This document shows positions 8,634 to 17,175 of a DNA stretch of 64,000 bases, piece after piece; within the stretch, counting starts at the first letter, position 1, and each line of letters starts with the position of its first letter. A program made the position numbers and the translations under genes. Source of the stretch: Occallatibacter sp. (GTDB taxonomy: Bacteria; Acidobacteriota; Terriglobia; Terriglobales; Acidobacteriaceae). The DNA is taken from assembly GCA_031296305.1 (NCBI GenBank), contig JARLFZ010000001.1:1-64000 (forward strand), in the 5' to 3' direction. A model generated the notes under the pieces. That model ran no database searches and was not told the origin of the DNA. It saw only the letters and a list, made by a program, of their open reading frames with translations.

Positions 8634-10511
8634 TTACGACACCGCAGTTTCCACGCCCAGGTTCAGCGCCGAGGTCATGAGTGTGTTCAGCAGCGCGAAA
8701 ACTTGCGATGCCGCCTGGTAGCTGCTCTCGAGGGTCGACATCGCCGCCGCTTCATCGTTCAGATTCACGCTCGACAGCGCGTTATTCTGTGTCTGCAATT
8801 GGGTCACTGAGGCATTCTGCGCAGTGTTCTCCGTCTGCACCTCAGAGACTGTTGCGCCGAGCGTAGATACAAAGTTCGAGTAGGAGTCGATCGGCGTCTG
8901 GCTACCCGCAAACCCGTTCTGGCTTTGTCCCGTCTGGGCAGAGGCTTGGGCGCTCTGGTTAATGATCGACGTGCCGTTGGTAGCCAGAAGGTTCCAGCCG
9001 ATGTTCAAATCCGCGGCGCCGTCGGCCAGTCCGGTAAAGCTAAGCGGAATCGAAGAGACGTTGCCAGTCGCGGTTCCTACTGTCTGAGGATTGGCCGCGC
9101 CGGAAGGTTGCACCTGGATCAAGTTGCCCGCTCCGGTAAACGTCATGGTTCCCGTCACCGGCGTTGACACTCCGGAGGTAAAAGCCGATGCCGGGAGAGC
9201 AACTGAGTAGCCCCAGGTGTTCGCGCCCTCCTGGGTACACGTCACTGTGGCTTGGTAACTCTTACCGAGAGTGTCGTACACCTCCACACTGCCCGTCGCA
9301 GTGCCATTCACCGGTGTGGCGGAATCCAGGTTTTGCGTCAGGCTAAAGCTCGTCGTCGGCCCCCCGAGCGGCTCGAACGCCATGCGCGCCATGGCCACGG
9401 CATTGGAATTATCTCCAGTTCCGGCTCCCGCGCCCGCTGCGGCAATCTGGTTGGGGTTGGTGATGATTGCCGTCATGTTGGCCGCGCTGCCGGCAACGGC
9501 GGTGGGCTCGTTAAAGATGTAAATGGGATTGGCGGCCGTCCCTGTTTTACCATCGAGGTCCGTGCCGGAGTTGTTTTGCGCATTCACCGAAGTCGAAATG
9601 CTGTATGCCAGTTGATCGAGCGAAGTGAGCACGCCGGGAATATCCCCATCGCGGGCCGTCAGGTAACCACCCAACTGTCCCCCACCAATAGCGAGTTGCG
9701 AAGTAATGTTGATGCCGCCGACATAGAAGTCCGTAACGCCGTTCACGGCGCCCGTGGACAACTGGAAGTTCTGTCCTCCGGAAACCAGCAAGTGGCCCGC
9801 GGTAGTTGTGATGGAAAGGCCGTTGTTCTCCGTCGTCACCTGGTTGATTCCGATCAGCTGCGAGAGCTGGCTCAGGTCCTGCTGCCGCTGATCTTCGAGG
9901 GTTCCGGCGTCAGCGTTCGGCGAAGTGGATTGAATCTGAAGATTCAGTTGCGCGATGGCGCCAGTCAGCGAGTTCACTTGCTTGACTATTCCCAGTGCGT
10001 CCCGATCGAGCGAGGCGCTCTGCGCATTCAGGCTGTTTGCCGCGCTCGAAAGATCGCCGGCCAGCGTCGACGCCGACGAAAGCACTTGTTCGCGCAACGC
10101 ATTGTTCGTGGGATTGCTTTCCAGGGAGGAAAAGGAGTCGAAAAAGCTTGTGATGTCGCTGCCAATGTCGCCAGCCGTCGAACTGGAGGAACCGGAGTCC
10201 GGCGTAAACAGGGCCTGCATGCTGTTCAGCGCGGTAAGGCGCGCGCTCGAGGCTGAGGCCAGTTGCTGTTGTTGATCGAGCCGCTCCTCCAGAACGCGGT
10301 CACGCTGCGATGTGGAGCCGGTTTCCGTGACGCCATCGCCCACCTGGATTCCGTTCACGTCGATCGGCTGATTCTGCTTCCAGTCAGGCACTTCCACGGC
10401 GTATCCCGGGGTGTTGGCGTTGGCCACGTTGTTGGCTACCACGCTCAGAGCCGCCTGGTCGGCATCGAGAGCTCCCTTGGTCAGGAGCAGCGCAGAGTTA
10501 ATCGTCCCCAT
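8634..10511 (-). CDS. flgK: Flagellar hook-associated protein 1
   Basis: First hook-filament junction protein, exported by the flagellar type III system. The 625-residue protein has the rod/hook-type N-terminal motif (ALSVVANNVANANTPGY) and the matching C terminus (NLNDEAAAMSTLESSYQAASQVF). The frame opens at 10637, but ATG 10511 gives the conserved N terminus and has GGAGGG five bases upstream. Its start overlaps the end of the flgN-like gene by 14 bases, so translation is probably coupled to that of its likely chaperone. Confidence 0.95.
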   Translation of the reverse strand: MGTINSALLLTKGALDADQAALSVVANNVANANTPGYAVEVPDWKQNQPIDVNGIQVGDGVTETGSTSQRDRVLEERLDQQQQLASASSARLTALNSMQALFTPDSGSSSSTAGDIGSDITSFFDSFSSLESNPTNNALREQVLSSASTLAGDLSSAANSLNAQSASLDRDALGIVKQVNSLTGAIAQLNLQIQSTSPNADAGTLEDQRQQDLSQLSQLIGINQVTTENNGLSITTTAGHLLVSGGQNFQLSTGAVNGVTDFYVGGINITSQLAIGGGQLGGYLTARDGDIPGVLTSLDQLAYSISTSVNAQNNSGTDLDGKTGTAANPIYIFNEPTAVAGSAANMTAIITNPNQIAAAGAGAGTGDNSNAVAMARMAFEPLGGPTTSFSLTQNLDSATPVNGTATGSVEVYDTLGKSYQATVTCTQEGANTWGYSVALPASAFTSGVSTPVTGTMTFTGAGNLIQVQPSGAANPQTVGTATGNVSSIPLSFTGLADGAADLNIGWNLLATNGTSIINQSAQASAQTGQSQNGFAGSQTPIDSYSNFVSTLGATVSEVQTENTAQNASVTQLQTQNNALSSVNLNDEAAAMSTLESSYQAASQVFALLNTLMTSALNLGVETAVS

Positions 10512-10902
10512 GTCCGCCCTCCGCTGCCTCACTCCATCCACTCCGGCTCTTCGAGCCACTCGTCGACGGGGACCCCGCGCCGGCGCCGCCCCGTGCCTGC
10601 CGCTCCGTGTACTCCAACCGCCCCGCGCGCAGCTCACGCAGCCGCTTCATGACGTTCAAATTGGAGCGTGTCGCCTCCAGAACCCGCGCGAAGACCGCCA
10701 TATCGGCCTTGGCTTCCCGCGCCTGCCGCGCCAGATCCTCACGCTCCCCGATGTCGTCAGAATCTCGCGCCCAGGTAAGAGCCTGACATGAGAGCGCAAG
10801 CTCCTCCAGCCGCGCTCGGTCCAAACACGCCAACGCGCGCGATGCCTCCACCACGAGTTCTTTGAGCTCCGGATTCGCGGGACGCATTTCAAGCTCCTGC
10901 AT
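10498..10902 (-). CDS. FlgN-like export chaperone (by position)
   Basis: A 134-residue, mainly helical, Leu/Ala/Arg-rich protein with a disordered Gly/Ser-rich C terminus. FlgN chaperones bind FlgK and FlgL before export, are small and helical, diverge strongly in sequence, and usually lie between flgM and flgK. This gene occupies exactly that place and overlaps flgK by 14 bases. The call rests on size, predicted helicity and position rather than on a firm motif. Confidence 0.65.
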   Translation of the reverse strand: MQELEMRPANPELKELVVEASRALACLDRARLEELALSCQALTWARDSDDIGEREDLARQAREAKADMAVFARVLEATRSNLNVMKRLRELRAGRLEYTERQARGGAGAGSPSTSGSKSRSGWSEAAEGGHGDD

Positions 10903-10921
10903 CGCCAGCCCACCGATCCTT

Positions 10922-11230
10922 CTACGACTGGCCCGCTGCCAGACCAGCCGTCAACATCGAATCGATCACCCGGGAAGCCACTGCCGCAGCCGGCACGCTG
11001 TAAGTCCCGGCAGCCAGAGCCGCCTGCACCGCAGCCACCTTGTCGGCGCGAACTCCTTCGCCAGAAGCTGCCTGCGAAACCTCGCTCCCCGCGCTCGAGA
11101 AGGTCGCCCGGTCGCTGTCGAAGCTGCTGGGCGCCGTGGATGTACTGCCTTTACCCTGGGGCGCCGAAGAGGCCGTCGGGTTCACCCCAAGAAGCGACCT
11201 TAACCCGTCCAAACCATTCCGAATGTCCAT
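10922..11230 (-). CDS. flgM: Anti-sigma-28 factor
   Basis: Binds and holds sigma-28 until the hook is complete, then leaves the cell through the flagellar export channel. At 102 residues it is of usual size. The C-terminal helices carry the family pattern (VRADKVAAVQAALAAGTYSV, then ASRVIDSML). AGGAG lies upstream of ATG 11230. Its partner fliA is in the same cluster at 19933-20820. The N-terminal half is flexible, as in other FlgM proteins. Confidence 0.9.
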   Translation of the reverse strand: MDIRNGLDGLRSLLGVNPTASSAPQGKGSTSTAPSSFDSDRATFSSAGSEVSQAASGEGVRADKVAAVQAALAAGTYSVPAAAVASRVIDSMLTAGLAAGQS

Positions 11231-11280
11231 ATCTGTAACTCCTTGCTGGGTGTATCGTCAGAGCTTTTTAATCACTCTAG

Positions 11281-11649
11281 TCATTCAGAGGTCCTCATCC
11301 CATTCCCTTGGTGCAGATTTGTGGTTACTTTCCCGCCCTGGTGCTGATTACCTGGATGGGAAAGTTCTTGGATAATCTGCTTGGCAATGCCCAGGCCACC
11401 ACGTTCGCTCAACGACTGACCCAGCGCTTCGGAGGCAAACTCGCTCAGCGCTCCGCCCGAGCCCGCGCCGGAGTCCGCATCGGCGTCGGTGCCCGTCAGC
11501 GCGTCGCCGTGGGTCATCGGCTTCAACAGTTGTTGCATCATCTGCCCTTCAAATTCGTGCGCCGCCCGCACTAGTCGCGGCGAAGGCGCGGCATGGCCCT
11601 TTCCGGCCTCACCCGTTACCGCATACGCGCCGTTCAGTGTTGCCTGCAT
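11281..11649 (-). CDS. flgJ: Rod-binding protein, FlgJ N-terminal type
   Basis: Helps the rod assemble in the periplasm. The 122-residue protein contains only the rod-binding region (AAHEFEGQMMQQLLKPM, then SEFASEALGQSLSERGGLGIAKQI). The peptidoglycan-cleaving domain found in enteric FlgJ is missing, which is common outside gammaproteobacteria, so a separate muramidase should exist elsewhere. It follows flgI after an AGGGA repeat array and precedes flgM. Confidence 0.88.
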   Translation of the reverse strand: MQATLNGAYAVTGEAGKGHAAPSPRLVRAAHEFEGQMMQQLLKPMTHGDALTGTDADADSGAGSGGALSEFASEALGQSLSERGGLGIAKQIIQELSHPGNQHQGGKVTTNLHQGNGMRTSE

Positions 11650-11668
11650 CCCCTGCCCCCGTTCGCCG

Positions 11669-11718
11669 TGCTCCTTCGTTCCCTGGTCCCTTGTTCCCTC
11701 GTTCCCTTGTTCCCTGCC
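11669..11718 (-). repeat. AGGGAA tandem repeat after the flgI stop
   Basis: On the minus strand it starts one base after the flgI TAA and reads as units CAGGGAA, CAAGGGAA, CGAGGGAA, CAAGGGAC, CAGGGAA, of seven to eight bases each. It fills most of the 70-base gap between flgI and flgJ. Confidence 0.8.
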
Positions 11719-11719
11719 T

Positions 11720-12949
11720 TTACAGCACCTCGAGGTCCGCTTCCAATGCGCCGGCTTCCTTCATGGCCTGCAGGATCGAGATCACGTCGCGCGCTCCTGC
11801 CCCGGTGCGTTGCAATTGCTGGACCAAATCCTCGACGGTTGCGCCTTCTTTGAGGTTGATCTCATTGACTGGCTTGTCCTGCGCCTGCACCGTAGTCTGC
11901 TGCACCACCTGCGTCGTTCCCGAGGAAAGCGCACCCGGCTGCGAGACTTCGACATGGGAGGTCACGTTCACGCTCAGCCCGCCGTGCAGGATCGAAACCG
12001 GCTGCAGACGCACCCTGCCGCCAATCACTACCGTTCCCGTGCGCTCGTTCACGACCACCCGCGCCCGTGGGTAGACGCTGATCTCCACCTGTTCGACCTT
12101 GTCGAGCAATGCTGCGGTATCTTCCTTCGGCTCCAGGGCAATCTCTACGCGCCGGCTGTCGACGGTATGAGCCCGCGGCCCGCCCAACTCCCGATCGATC
12201 GCCGCCGCCATGCCCTCGGCAGTGTGAAAATCGGCGTCATTCAGCACGATGCTCACGGTGTGCATCTCGGCAAGATCGTAAGGCACGGTCCGCTCCACCA
12301 TGGCGCCACCGGGAATGCGCGCCGTGGTCGGGTGATTCACTTGCTTGGAGTTGCCGCCGCCCGCCGCCATGTATCCGCCCAGTACCAGGGAACCCTGTGC
12401 CTGGGCGTAGATCTGCCCATCGACTCCGTAGAGCGGCGTCATCAGCAAAATGCCGCCCTCGAGAGAGCGCGCATCGCCGGCCGATGAGGCGGTGATGTCC
12501 ACCTTGTAGCCGGGGCGGCTGAAGGGCGGGAGCGTGGCCACGACGAAAACCGCTGCCATGTTCTTTACCTGCATATTGCTGGCGCTCTGCGAGCCGGTCG
12601 TCGGCACGGTGATGCCCATGCGTTGCAGCGCGGAGACCAGGGTCTGCGCAGGAAATACGGTCTGCGAACTGTCGCCCGTGCCCTTCAGTCCCACCACCAG
12701 GCCGTAGCCCACCAGTTGGTTGTCACGAATCCCCTCGATGGTCGCGATGTCCTTGATCCGGGAGCGGCGCTCGGCTTCCTGCGGCTGTACTAATGCCATG
12801 GCGACAAGCCAGGCCGCCGCCAGCGCCATCCACCACCAGAAAGCACGATTCGCACTGGCTTTCGCCCTTAGCCGGGCAATGCGCAGTGCGATCTTCCTCT
12901 CCATGAGCGAATCGTCGCTGAATCGTTCTGCGCCTTCGAATCCCCGCAT
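11720..12949 (-). CDS. flgI: Flagellar P-ring protein
   Basis: Forms the ring around the distal rod in the peptidoglycan layer. The 409-residue protein has a long N-terminal region with a hydrophobic export segment (about residues 36-55), then the P-ring core (RIKDIATIEGIRDNQLVGYG, GDSSQTVFPAQTL). It ends in DLVQQLQRTGAGARDVISILQAM. ATG 12949 has a G-rich region upstream; the internal ATG at 12904 would give a more usual signal-peptide length and cannot be excluded. It lies between flgH and flgJ in the assembly-gene run. Confidence 0.95.
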   Translation of the reverse strand: MRGFEGAERFSDDSLMERKIALRIARLRAKASANRAFWWWMALAAAWLVAMALVQPQEAERRSRIKDIATIEGIRDNQLVGYGLVVGLKGTGDSSQTVFPAQTLVSALQRMGITVPTTGSQSASNMQVKNMAAVFVVATLPPFSRPGYKVDITASSAGDARSLEGGILLMTPLYGVDGQIYAQAQGSLVLGGYMAAGGGNSKQVNHPTTARIPGGAMVERTVPYDLAEMHTVSIVLNDADFHTAEGMAAAIDRELGGPRAHTVDSRRVEIALEPKEDTAALLDKVEQVEISVYPRARVVVNERTGTVVIGGRVRLQPVSILHGGLSVNVTSHVEVSQPGALSSGTTQVVQQTTVQAQDKPVNEINLKEGATVEDLVQQLQRTGAGARDVISILQAMKEAGALEADLEVL

Positions 12950-13025
12950 CTTTCTGCCCCCGCCTGTCCCGGCCTATTACGTTCTTCCCTGCTTGCTACC
13001 TCTGCCGTCGCCGGCTGCGCCGGCT

Positions 13026-13772
13026 TTAGAAAATCAACAGTCTTTCGAGAAAGCGCACCAGCGGATTCTGCCGGTAGGTGGAGTCGTTGACGATTCCCTT
13101 GCCCGTCACCTCCAGTTCAAGATCGGTCATGGCCGTGGATAGCACCTGATTCTGGTTGCTCACATCCTCCGGGCGTACCAGGCCGCGTAGCTTGATCAGT
13201 TGCGACTGTTGCGAGAAGGTCAACTGCCTTGTCGCCTGCACCACCAGCATCCCGTTGGGCAGAACATCGACCACTTCAGCGCCGAAGGTGGTGGACAGGC
13301 TCGAGTCGGTCGTGCTCTGCCCCTGCGCCGTCAGCCCGGAAGCGGCGTTGGCGTTGATCAGGTTCTGCAAACTGTTCGAGGCCTTGAGCTTGCCGAAGAG
13401 CGATGTAATGCTTGAGCTGGCAGTGGAGGCGCGTGTGTTCTTGACTTGCCCGCCCGTCGAGGCGGTCAGGCTCTCGCTGACCACAATCATCACCACGTCG
13501 TGGACCCGGAAGGCTTTGACGTCCGTGCCCAGACGCACCAGCTGGCCCTGCGCACTCCAGATCGAGCCCGGGGTCCTCACCTCGGCTGCCTGCTGCGCAC
13601 GCACGTTGGCGATGTAAGTGCGCAAAGCCTCCTCCGGAGGTGTCGTTTTGCTGGCTGCCGCGGCGGCATTCCGCTTCTTGCTGATTGCGTCTGCATCGGA
13701 AGGCAACAGGACGCAGACCGCGATCCCGGCGAGCAATATAGACCGAAGGCAAAACTTCATACCTGCACTCAT
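13026..13772 (-). CDS. flgH: Flagellar L-ring protein, apparently not lipidated
   Basis: Forms the outer-membrane bushing of the basal body. The 248-residue protein has the FlgH core (GSIWSAQGQLVRLGTDVKAF, HDVVMIVVSE, then VVQATRQLTFSQQSQLIKLRG). FlgH is normally a lipoprotein. Here the signal peptide reads LLAGIAVCVLLPSDADA, where the only cysteine is preceded by Val and so does not fit a lipobox. Cleavage after ADA by signal peptidase I looks more likely. The start overlaps the flgA stop as ATGA. Confidence 0.93.
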   Translation of the reverse strand: MSAGMKFCLRSILLAGIAVCVLLPSDADAISKKRNAAAAASKTTPPEEALRTYIANVRAQQAAEVRTPGSIWSAQGQLVRLGTDVKAFRVHDVVMIVVSESLTASTGGQVKNTRASTASSSITSLFGKLKASNSLQNLINANAASGLTAQGQSTTDSSLSTTFGAEVVDVLPNGMLVVQATRQLTFSQQSQLIKLRGLVRPEDVSNQNQVLSTAMTDLELEVTGKGIVNDSTYRQNPLVRFLERLLIF

Positions 13773-14320
13773 GGCGCAACCTCACCCTCCGGCGCGAAGC
13801 TGGCGTGTCCCGGCGAGACCGCAACCACGCGCACCACTTTGCCTCCGATCTTCAATCGCGCCTTGAGATGCGCGCCCTTTACTGCCGGCTCCAATGCCAC
13901 CGCTTCCAGGCGCGCATCGACCACCCCCGTGTGCTCCTCCACGATCAGTGCATCTCCCGTGTGGATTACAGGTCGCACTGCGGCGAACAAAGGCTGCACT
14001 GGGCCGCTGGATATTGCCCTCTGCATCTTCATCAGTTGCCGGGCGAGCACCAGACGTCCCGGTCCGGCAGGGCGGTTTGGGTCGCGCACGAGCAGCCAGA
14101 GGTCGCCGGTCGACGGGTCCTCAATCTGTCTGAATACCTGTCCATCGGGCTCGCGCGCGGTCTCCGGTGTCGCGGCCGCCACGTTCAAGGTTCTCGGCGC
14201 GGCCGCGGCATTGCTGCCTGCTGTCTGGGGGCAACCGCTCACGATCTGCGCTACCATGAGCCATCCCCACCCCACGATCACCCCCCATCCCCGTTTCCCG
14301 CCCATCTTCGCCAATCGCAT
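13769..14320 (-). CDS. flgA: Flagellar P-ring assembly chaperone with lipobox-like signal
   Basis: Periplasmic chaperone for P-ring formation. The 183-residue protein ends in an SAF-type domain (RPVIHTGDALIVEEHTGVV, then GAHLKARLKIGGKVVRVVAVSPG). The N-terminal segment ends VSGC at residue 30, a good lipobox, so this FlgA may be membrane-anchored, whereas FlgA is usually soluble. ATG at codon 6 is an alternative start. It overlaps flgH by four bases. Confidence 0.88.
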   Translation of the reverse strand: MRLAKMGGKRGWGVIVGWGWLMVAQIVSGCPQTAGSNAAAAPRTLNVAAATPETAREPDGQVFRQIEDPSTGDLWLLVRDPNRPAGPGRLVLARQLMKMQRAISSGPVQPLFAAVRPVIHTGDALIVEEHTGVVDARLEAVALEPAVKGAHLKARLKIGGKVVRVVAVSPGHASFAPEGEVAP

Positions 14321-14364
14321 GTTCCTCGCCCCACTGCAAAATTACTTCAAGTTGCACACTACAC

Positions 14365-15153
14365 TCAGTGCGTCATGTTATTGACCTGCGAGTACATATC
14401 GTCCGCGGCTTTGATCACCTTGGAGTTCGATTCGTAGGCCCGCTGCGCGAGTACCATCTGCACAAACTCCGTCACGACGTCGACATTCGAGTTCTCGAGG
14501 TAGCCCTGATTCAGCGTGCCCAGGCCTTCGGTGCCCCCGGGATTTCCCAAGACGGGATCGCCGGAACTTAACGTGGCCGTGAGCAGGTTATTGCCCATGC
14601 CCTCGAGGCCTCCCGGGTTGGGAAACGTGGCGAGCTGAATCTGCCCAAGCTGCGAGGGATTCTGCTGTCCGGCAAGCGTTGCGTTCACCACGCCATACTG
14701 CGTGATGGTCACGGCCGTGGCATTCGACGGAATGGTGATGGTGGGGATCAGCGGGTCGCCGTCCGTGGTCACTATCGTGCCCTGATTGTTTAAATGAAAC
14801 TGTCCGGCGCGGGTGTAGGCGATGGTGCCGTCCGGCCGCTGCACCTGGAAGAATCCCGCGCCCTGAATGGCGACGTCGAGCGGATTGTCGGTCTCGTTCA
14901 GCTCGCCCTGGGTATTGATCACCTCGGTCGCCGCCGGCTTGGTGCCCAGACCGATCTGCAAGCCCGCGGACACGGTGCTCTGGCTCTGCGCCGCGCCCGG
15001 CGTCACCATATTCTGGTAGATCATGTCCTGAAACTGCAGGCGCAACTGACGAAAGCCTGTGGTAGACGAGTTGGCCAGGTTGTTGGCGATGGTGTCGAGG
15101 TTCAATTGCTGTGCGCTCATGCCACTGGCAGCGGTATACAAAGCTCGAATCAT
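14365..15153 (-). CDS. flgG: Flagellar distal rod protein
   Basis: Builds the distal rod. The 262-residue protein matches the family along its length: MIRALYTAASGMSAQQLNLD with IANNLAN at the N terminus, and LAQRAYESNSKVIKAADDM at the C terminus. There is no signal peptide because it is exported through the flagellar channel. It lies 18 bases after flgF, the usual pairing. Confidence 0.97.
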   Translation of the reverse strand: MIRALYTAASGMSAQQLNLDTIANNLANSSTTGFRQLRLQFQDMIYQNMVTPGAAQSQSTVSAGLQIGLGTKPAATEVINTQGELNETDNPLDVAIQGAGFFQVQRPDGTIAYTRAGQFHLNNQGTIVTTDGDPLIPTITIPSNATAVTITQYGVVNATLAGQQNPSQLGQIQLATFPNPGGLEGMGNNLLTATLSSGDPVLGNPGGTEGLGTLNQGYLENSNVDVVTEFVQMVLAQRAYESNSKVIKAADDMYSQVNNMTH

Positions 15154-15171
15154 CTGTTTCCTCGTTTCGGA

Positions 15172-15909
15172 CTAGATTCTCGGCAAGTCTTCTGTGGCGA
15201 ACTTGTTGAACTCGGTGTGAAACACCGTCAATGCGCGCTGCATCATCTCTGCCTGGCGCTGCATCATGACCAGGTCGAGCGAACCCTCGACCACATCCTG
15301 ATTGGCGGCTTCGATGGCGCCCTGGTGGATCGAGGCGCTGGTCGCAGCCGTGGCCTTGGTCCCCGGCGGGGCTACGTAACGGTTCGCGCCCTCCGGCGTG
15401 AGCTGGGTGCCATCGGGAAACGCAAAGACGCCCACCTGCGCGACCACCCCGCCGGCCACTGACACCGCTCCGTCGGCGCCCACTGTGACCTCGCCGGGTG
15501 GAATAGGGATTGGCTGGCTGGTCGCGGAAAGCACCGGCTCGCCGGCCTGGGTCACCAACTGGCCGTTCGGCGCGCGGTGAAACCCGCCGTCGCGCGTGTA
15601 GCGCGGACCGTTGGGCGTCTGCACCATGAAAAACCCCTGACCTTCAATCGCCAGATCCAGGGGATTGCCCGTGGGCTCAAGCGCGCCCTGGGCCATGCTC
15701 AGCCGGTCGCCGCCCAACAGGCCGTAGTTGTTCACGGTTGCGCCCAGTTGCGAATCGGCAGCGTCAGGCCCCAGCAGCACCGAGCGGAAGAACTCACGCT
15801 CCGCGCGGTACCCCGGCGTCTGCGCGTTGGCTAGATTGGCCGCCGCCGTGTCCAAAGCCTGGGTGCGCGCCACCAGTCCCGTCATTGCCGCGTAATAGCC
15901 GCTGTCCAT
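15172..15909 (-). CDS. flgF: Flagellar proximal rod protein
   Basis: Proximal rod component exported by the flagellar type III system. The 245-residue protein has a rod-type N terminus (MDSGYYAAMTGLVARTQALD, AANLANAQTPGYRAER) and ends in a FlgG-like helix (EGSLDLVMMQRQAEMMQRAL). It is paired with flgG on the same strand. The 176-base gap upstream holds an inverted pair of AGGGA repeats. Confidence 0.93.
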   Translation of the reverse strand: MDSGYYAAMTGLVARTQALDTAAANLANAQTPGYRAEREFFRSVLLGPDAADSQLGATVNNYGLLGGDRLSMAQGALEPTGNPLDLAIEGQGFFMVQTPNGPRYTRDGGFHRAPNGQLVTQAGEPVLSATSQPIPIPPGEVTVGADGAVSVAGGVVAQVGVFAFPDGTQLTPEGANRYVAPPGTKATAATSASIHQGAIEAANQDVVEGSLDLVMMQRQAEMMQRALTVFHTEFNKFATEDLPRI

Positions 15910-15992
15910 CTGGAGACCCCCTCGTGCAGGTGCACAGGAGACTCAAGCAGATGGAGGACCAGAAGGAGGGATGGAGAGATTAGTGAATTCAA

Positions 15993-16085
15993 GGCAATAG
16001 GGAGTAGGGAGTAGAAAACAGGAAAAGACTTCCTTGCGCCGTTTGCTATTGGTGGCTGGCTACTCCCTATTCCCTACTCCCTGTC
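15993..16085. repeat. Inverted pair of heptad repeats after cheX
   Basis: The right arm, 16060-16085, read on the minus strand starts directly after the cheX TAA and consists of seven-base units (CAGGGAG, TAGGGAA, TAGGGAG). The left arm, 15993-16014, carries the same kind of units in opposite orientation. The 45 bases between are unique. A transcript from cheX could fold the two arms into a long imperfect stem. Confidence 0.75.
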
Positions 16086-16571
16086 TTATTGCAGGCCATC
16101 GCAGACGATGGTGACCTCGAAGGTCTCTTCGTCAAAGCGATAGCCGTGATGCAGTTGAAACTCCGGGGCCTGCACGTGCAAGTGATAGTCCCTGCCCGTA
16201 ATGACGGCGGGAACCGACAGGCCGCAGTTGGCAGCAAGCTCGGGAACCTTGCCCTTCCACGCGCCAGCAAGCATGTTGCAGATCTCGCCAATGCCGTCCT
16301 TCACCGTGTTATCGACGGAGTCGAACTCCATGCCTGTCATCTGTGCGGCAATCTTCATGGCTGTCTTGGCGCCCGAGCGGAATACACACGCCCCGCTCAA
16401 CAGCCCGCCGAAGCCTACCACGGAGGTGACCGTTTCCTTGTCCTCGACGGCCACGCCGGCCTCGCGCTTGCACTCGATGCTGAGCATCATCTGGAAAACC
16501 TCTTCCACGCTTGCATCCAGGTTTTGCGGATCGGAGACCCGCTGCACAGATTCACGCAACGATACCGCCAT
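16086..16571 (-). CDS. cheX: CheX-like chemotaxis phosphatase domain protein
   Basis: CheX-type proteins dephosphorylate CheY-P. The 161-residue protein shows the CheC/CheX pattern: VVGFGGLLSGACVF, then the helix DGIGEICNMLAGAWKGKV with the E-x2-N pair of the phosphatase site, then a C-terminal strand pair. The frame opens at 16655, but ATG 16571 has AGGGAG six bases upstream and starts a clean helix (MAVSLRESVQRV). It follows a cheY-like gene, its natural substrate. Confidence 0.85.
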   Translation of the reverse strand: MAVSLRESVQRVSDPQNLDASVEEVFQMMLSIECKREAGVAVEDKETVTSVVGFGGLLSGACVFRSGAKTAMKIAAQMTGMEFDSVDNTVKDGIGEICNMLAGAWKGKVPELAANCGLSVPAVITGRDYHLHVQAPEFQLHHGYRFDEETFEVTIVCDGLQ

Positions 16572-16670
16572 CGTCTTCTCCCTTTCGACTGCGCCGCGTT
16601 GGGCCATACGACCCACGTGCCCCGCCACTGCTGCCTCACGCACTCCGTTTAGCACGTCGGTTACCCCCTG

Positions 16671-17054
16671 TCAGGCCGCATGTACCAGCGGAAGCACCCG
16701 CTCTTTCACCTGTTCGGCTGTAAATGGCTTGCGGATGTAACCCTTGGCGCCGGCCTGGATCGCCTGCTTGACATGTTCCTCGCTCGACTCGGTGGTGATC
16801 ATGACCACGGGAACGCCCTCTGCCAAATTCTGCGCGCGGATCTGGCGCAGAAACTCCAGGCCATCCATCGTCGGCATATTGATGTCGGAAAGGATCAGGT
16901 CCACGGGCTTGGACTTCAATACCTCCAGCCCCTCGGCGCCCGAGCCGGCCTCGTGCACCACCAGCGCATCCAACCCAGCCTGGCGCAGCGCCCGCTCCAC
17001 AATCTTGCGCATCACCGACGAGTCGTCAACAATCAGCGCCCGAATCTCGCTCAT
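16671..17054 (-). CDS. cheY: CheY-like single-domain response regulator
   Basis: Phosphorylated receiver that probably acts on the flagellar switch. The 127-residue protein is one receiver domain: VDDSSVMRKIVERAL (acidic pair and start of helix 1), DLILSDINMPTMDGLEF (phosphoacceptor Asp), VVMITTESSEE (switch Thr) and KGYIRKPFT (conserved Lys). ATG 17054 has a G-run eight bases upstream; the frame open to 17198 adds no receiver sequence. No output domain is present. Its neighbours fliM, fliN and cheX support a motor role. Confidence 0.9.
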   Translation of the reverse strand: MSEIRALIVDDSSVMRKIVERALRQAGLDALVVHEAGSGAEGLEVLKSKPVDLILSDINMPTMDGLEFLRQIRAQNLAEGVPVVMITTESSEEHVKQAIQAGAKGYIRKPFTAEQVKERVLPLVHAA

Positions 17055-17175
17055 GCCCAAGCCCCCCTTTTTTCCTATCGGCGTTCTGGCCAGAACCATG
17101 AGGTCCAGGTTCCAACGCCCTCTTCTCCGTCTCCCAATTGCTCTCTCTTGGCAGAAGCCCCAAGCTTGTCCGGTC

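Noticed and set aside
11231-11300. Possible sigma-28 promoter before flgM (GACGATAC)
   Set aside because: The -10-like octamer is present but no TAAA box lies at the required distance; an A-run is only seven bases upstream.
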